From assembly GCF_008801405.1 (NCBI RefSeq), contig NZ_VZPV01000001.1, positions 2,976,001 through 3,040,000 of the forward strand: a stretch of 64,000 nt of DNA, written 5' to 3'. Below are positions 60,968 through 64,000 of the stretch, piece by piece. The notes beneath the pieces were generated by a model, which was given only the letters and a program-made list of their open reading frames with translations, made no database searches and had not been told where the DNA came from. Source of the DNA: Ralstonia insidiosa (GTDB taxonomy: Bacteria > Pseudomonadota > Gammaproteobacteria > Burkholderiales > Burkholderiaceae). How positions within the stretch are numbered: position 1 is the stretch's first letter; every line of letters begins with the position of its first letter. Made by a program: the position numbers and the translations under genes.

Positions 60968-62641
60968 ATGCCAGACAACAAGCGTTCCCAGCACATCACC
61001 CAGGGCGTGGCGCGCTCGCCCAACCGCTCGATGTACTACGCGCTGGGCTACACGAAAGACGACTTCAACAACCCGATGATTGGCGTGGCGAACGGCCATT
61101 CGACCATCACGCCGTGCAACTCAGGCCTGCAGAAGCTGGCCGATGCGGCAGTCACTGCCGTGAAGGAAGCCAAGGCCAACCCGCAGATCTTCGGCACCCC
61201 CACCATCTCCGACGGCATGTCGATGGGCACCGAGGGCATGAAGTTCTCGCTGATCTCGCGCGAGGTGATTGCCGACTGCATCGAGACCTGCGTCAACGGC
61301 CAGTGGATGGACGGCGTGGTCGTCATCGGCGGCTGCGACAAGAACATGCCGGGCGGCATGATCGCCCTGGCCCGCACCAACGTGCCGGGCATCTACGTGT
61401 ACGGCGGCACCATCAAGCCCGGTCACTGGAAGGGCAAGGACCTGACCATCGTCTCGTCATTCGAGGCCGTGGGCGAATTCACCGCCGGCCGCATGAGCGA
61501 TGAAGACTTCGAGGGCATCGAAAAGAACGCCTGTCCGAGCTCTGGCTCATGCGGCGGCATGTACACGGCCAACACGATGAGTTCGTCGTTCGAGGCGCTG
61601 GGCATGTCGCTGCTGTATTCGTCGACGATGGCGAACCCGGACCAGGAGAAGGTCGACAGCGCGGCCGAATCTGCGCGTGTACTGGTCGAAGCTGTGCGCC
61701 GCGACCTGAAGCCGCGCGACATCATCACGCGCAAGTCCATCGAGAACGCCGTGGCGGTGATCATGGCCACTGGCGGCTCGACCAATGCGGTGCTGCACTA
61801 CCTGGCGATTGCGCACGCGGCGGAAGTGGAATGGACCATCGATGATTTCGAGCGCGTGCGTCAGCGCGTACCCGTGATCTGCAACCTCAAGCCGTCGGGC
61901 CAGTACGTGGCGACCGACCTGCACGCCGCTGGTGGCATCCCGCAGGTGATGAAGCTTCTGCTCAACGCCGGCCTGCTGCACGGGGACTGCATCACTATCA
62001 CTGGCAAGACGCTCGCCGAAGAACTCGCCAACGTGCCTGACCAACCGCGTGCGGACCAGAACGTGATCCTGCCGATTGAGAAGGCGCTCTATAAGGAAGG
62101 CCATCTCGCCATCCTGAAGGGCAACCTGGCCGAGGAAGGTGCCGTCGCAAAGATCACCGGCCTGAAAAACCCGGTCATCACCGGTCCGGCGCGCGTGTTC
62201 GACGATGAGCAGAGCGCGATGAGCGCCATCCTGGGGGACCAGATCAAGGCCGGCGACATCCTCGTGCTGCGCTATCTGGGGCCCAAAGGGGGCCCGGGTA
62301 TGCCAGAGATGCTGGCACCGACCTCGGCCATCATCGGCAAGGGCCTGGGCGAGTCGGTGGGCTTTATCACCGATGGGCGTTTCTCGGGTGGCACGTGGGG
62401 CATGGTGGTCGGCCACGTCGCACCGGAAGCGTATGTGGGCGGCACGATTGGCCTGGTGCACGAGGGTGATTCGATCACCATCGACGCGCACCAGCGCCTG
62501 CTGCAACTGAACGTGCCCGACGATGAACTCGCCCGCCGCCGTGCCGCGTGGAAGCAACCCGCGCCGCGCTATACGCGTGGTGTGCTGGCGAAGTTTGCAA
62601 AGCTGGCCGCGCCGGCCAGCAAGGGTGCCGTGACGGACTGA
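60968..62641 (+). CDS. ilvD: Dihydroxy-acid dehydratase
   Basis: A 557-residue Fe-S enzyme that dehydrates 2,3-dihydroxy-isovalerate and -methylvalerate in valine and isoleucine synthesis (also leading to leucine and pantothenate). Cysteines 50 (TPCNSGLQ), 123 (GGCDKNMPGG) and 195 (PSSGSCGGMYTANTMS) are placed as in the short, 2Fe-2S-type enzymes. GRFSGGTWGMVVGHVAPEAY near the C terminus is the second family signature. The length agrees with that subgroup rather than with the 616-residue Escherichia coli IlvD. ACGGAGAC precedes the ATG. A DUF2938 gene follows 56 bp later. Confidence 0.97.
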   Translation: MPDNKRSQHITQGVARSPNRSMYYALGYTKDDFNNPMIGVANGHSTITPCNSGLQKLADAAVTAVKEAKANPQIFGTPTISDGMSMGTEGMKFSLISREVIADCIETCVNGQWMDGVVVIGGCDKNMPGGMIALARTNVPGIYVYGGTIKPGHWKGKDLTIVSSFEAVGEFTAGRMSDEDFEGIEKNACPSSGSCGGMYTANTMSSSFEALGMSLLYSSTMANPDQEKVDSAAESARVLVEAVRRDLKPRDIITRKSIENAVAVIMATGGSTNAVLHYLAIAHAAEVEWTIDDFERVRQRVPVICNLKPSGQYVATDLHAAGGIPQVMKLLLNAGLLHGDCITITGKTLAEELANVPDQPRADQNVILPIEKALYKEGHLAILKGNLAEEGAVAKITGLKNPVITGPARVFDDEQSAMSAILGDQIKAGDILVLRYLGPKGGPGMPEMLAPTSAIIGKGLGESVGFITDGRFSGGTWGMVVGHVAPEAYVGGTIGLVHEGDSITIDAHQRLLQLNVPDDELARRRAAWKQPAPRYTRGVLAKFAKLAAPASKGAVTD

Positions 62642-62697
62642 TCCGGTAACCGCCGTCCCCAGGCTGCACACGGGGACGGCGCCTCCCTCCCGACATC

Positions 62698-63174
62698 ATG
62701 TGGAACACGACGAGCGCCGCCGTGCTGATCGGCATTGGGGCAACCGCTCTCATGGATTTCTGGATCTACACGCTGCACCGCGTATTCGGGCAGCCGATGA
62801 CGAACTGGGCGCTCGTGGGGCGCTGGTTCTGGCACCTGCGCACCGGTAAGGTCTTCCACGACGAAATTGCCCTCGCCAGACCTTACGCGCATGAACTGGC
62901 GTTCGGCTGGTTCTGTCACTACGCCATCGGCATCGCCTACGCCATCATCCTGGTCTTGATCGCGCCCGGTTGGCTGGTCGCACCGGCTTTACTGCCGGCC
63001 TGGATATTCGGCATGGTGACGATCCTGCCGGGCTGGTTTCTGCTGCACCCGGGCATGGGAGCGGGCTGGGCGGTCTCCAAGCGTGCCAACGCCACGCAGA
63101 TCCGCTGTCTGAGCATCGTGAGCCACAGCGTCTTCGCGGTCGGCTTGTATGGCGTGGCGCGACTTGCTCAGTAG
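62698..63174 (+). CDS. DUF2938 membrane protein
   Basis: The 158-residue protein has four hydrophobic segments (for example SSAAVLIG-type N terminus, HYAIGIAYAIILVLIAPGW, and IVSHSVFAVGLYGVARLAQ). The DUF2938 pattern includes LMDFWIYTLHRVFGQPMTNW and PGWFLLHPGMGAGWAVSKRA. It is an inner-membrane protein of unknown function; the conserved His and Asp residues facing the helices could bind a ligand or metal. It lies 56 bp after ilvD on the same strand and may be co-transcribed. No Shine-Dalgarno decides the start. Confidence 0.82.
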   Translation: MWNTTSAAVLIGIGATALMDFWIYTLHRVFGQPMTNWALVGRWFWHLRTGKVFHDEIALARPYAHELAFGWFCHYAIGIAYAIILVLIAPGWLVAPALLPAWIFGMVTILPGWFLLHPGMGAGWAVSKRANATQIRCLSIVSHSVFAVGLYGVARLAQ

Positions 63175-63197
63175 GTCCGCGTGCCGTTAGACGTTGC

Positions 63198-63623
63198 TTA
63201 GCGCGACGGCGGCTTGCGCTGGTCGGCCAACGCATCGTCCAGCGCAGCACCCAGCCAGTCCATCAGACGGGCTTCCAGCGTGCGCGTGAGATCGGCAGCC
63301 AGTTGTTCGGTCAGCAGCGAGAGACGCGATTCCAGCGCCGCGCGACATTGCGCCTCGATCAGCGTCGGCCATTCAGTCTGGAAGCGCCACATCACGTGCC
63401 CCATCACACGCGCAGCATCGGTACCGGCCGGCGGCAGGGCGGGGGTGGGCGCCAGGCCCTGCTCGCGCAAGACAGGCGGCACGGCTGGTGCAGCAGGGGC
63501 AACAACTGGTGATGGCGTAGCCGCCGAAGCGACCACCGCTTCAGCATCCTCCAGTTCGACGATCTCCGTCAGAACGGGGATGTTGTTGTCCGCGGGGGAC
63601 CCAGAGTTGCGGCCGTCGGTCAT
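63198..63623 (-). CDS. DUF2486 protein
   Basis: The 141-residue protein begins MTDGRNSGSPADNNIPVLTE, with the acidic IPVLTEIVELEDAEAVV start typical of DUF2486. A Pro/Ala-rich linker follows, then a helical C-terminal half (HVMWRFQTEWPTLIEAQCRA, LLTEQLAADLTRTLEARLMD). No function is known and the family is largely confined to Burkholderiales. It overlaps the end of holC by four bases (ATGA-type), so it is translated with a DNA polymerase III subunit. This conserved coupling hints at a link with replication, but that is inference. Confidence 0.82.
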   Translation of the reverse strand: MTDGRNSGSPADNNIPVLTEIVELEDAEAVVASAATPSPVVAPAAPAVPPVLREQGLAPTPALPPAGTDAARVMGHVMWRFQTEWPTLIEAQCRAALESRLSLLTEQLAADLTRTLEARLMDWLGAALDDALADQRKPPSR

Positions 63624-64000
63624 GCGCGCCCCACGTCGTGATGTTGGATTGGATAACCCCGATCGCGGTAGAAACGGAAGCGGTCGCGCGCGGCGGCGCG
63701 GTCGGCATCGTCATCACCGACGATTTCGATCAGCCGCTCGAAGCGCGCAAACAGCGGCGGCGGCTCGCTCGACAGATTGACAAGAATGTCGTGATGCGGG
63801 GCGTCGTCCAGCGGCTCGGAGATGTCGGCCAGCAAGATGGGGGTCTGGTCGGCCAGCGCGTGTCGCAGGCCGCAGTGCGGCAGGAAATCGAGCGCGCTGA
63901 ACGTCCACAACTGCGTGTCGAACGCTTGCAGTGCCGCCTGATCTCCGACCACGATCACCTTCTGGCCCGCGCCGTAAGCCTTGCGCACGAGCCGGCAGGC
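63620..64000 (-). CDS. holC: DNA polymerase III chi subunit, N terminus missing
   Basis: The last 126 residues are present; the gene continues past the right edge (the frame is open to position 64000). ACRLVRKAYGAGQKVIVVGD, LWTFSALDFLPHCGLRHALA and ADISEPLDDAPHHDILVNLS match HolC, which joins the clamp-loader psi subunit to single-strand binding protein. RFERLIEIVGDDDADRAAAR near the end is also typical. An apparent GTG start at 63988 is internal. In Burkholderiales pepA normally lies upstream, beyond this window. Confidence 0.92.
   Translation of the reverse strand, partial: ACRLVRKAYGAGQKVIVVGDQAALQAFDTQLWTFSALDFLPHCGLRHALADQTPILLADISEPLDDAPHHDILVNLSSEPPPLFARFERLIEIVGDDDADRAAARDRFRFYRDRGYPIQHHDVGRA

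Overview
This window looks like a chromosomal stretch of a GC-rich betaproteobacterium of the Burkholderiaceae, most likely Ralstonia or a close relative. The evidence is uniformly high GC, the fused hemD-hemX gene, the DUF3305/DUF3306 formate dehydrogenase cluster, the DUF3460 and DUF2486 genes typical of Burkholderiales, and the order zapA - 6S RNA - EVE gene. Genus assignment is inference from gene content. I saw no insertion sequence, phage, CRISPR array, rRNA or tRNA gene, and no broken gene. Only the first and last genes are cut by the window edges.

Layout. 1-9 kb: end of a short-chain dehydrogenase gene, an anion:cation symporter-type MFS permease, a leftward heme operon (hemC - hemDX - hemY) and phosphoenolpyruvate carboxylase. 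9-13.7 kb: a DHA2-type exporter divergent from a LysR regulator, with a strong palindrome between them. Next come a Tat-exported ferritin-like protein and an ECF sigma factor/anti-sigma pair; an ECF-like promoter points at the ferritin-like gene. 13.8-20.4 kb: argH, an Orn/Lys/Arg decarboxylase, dcd, fdhD, sodC and a small exported protein. 20.4-30.1 kb: a leftward respiratory formate dehydrogenase cluster (DUF3305, DUF3306, poly-ferredoxin, TorD-like chaperone, then the Tat-signal small protein, FdhA, FdhB, lipoprotein, cytochrome b). FdhD, encoded nearby, would supply sulfur for its molybdenum cofactor. 30.1-43.8 kb: housekeeping genes (mrp/apbC, an OmpA-like lipoprotein, metG, tamA-tamB, scpA, panC) and an orphan ParA.

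43.9-56.3 kb is a vitamin B12 locus. cobQ is divergent from cobU-cbiB-cobD-btuF. These converge on a leftward run btuB-btuC-btuD-cobO-cobT-cobS-cobC whose 5' leader carries a textbook cobalamin riboswitch. Together the genes import corrinoids (BtuB, BtuF, BtuCD), adenosylate them (CobO), make the aminopropanol arm (CobD, CbiB, CobQ) and attach the lower ligand (CobU, CobT, CobS, CobC). No corrin-ring synthesis gene is present here, so locally this is a scavenging and late-assembly set.

56.4-64 kb: zapB-like and zapA, 6S RNA, an EVE-domain gene, a SIMPL-domain secreted protein, lgt, a LysR regulator divergent from ilvD, a DUF2938 membrane protein, a DUF2486 protein and the start-truncated holC. 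The least explained signals are in non-coding DNA: a 121-nt nested palindrome between the B12 riboswitch and btuB, a two-stem element in the ompA-like 3' UTR, a promoter and palindromes between zapA and 6S RNA, and the ECF-like promoter.
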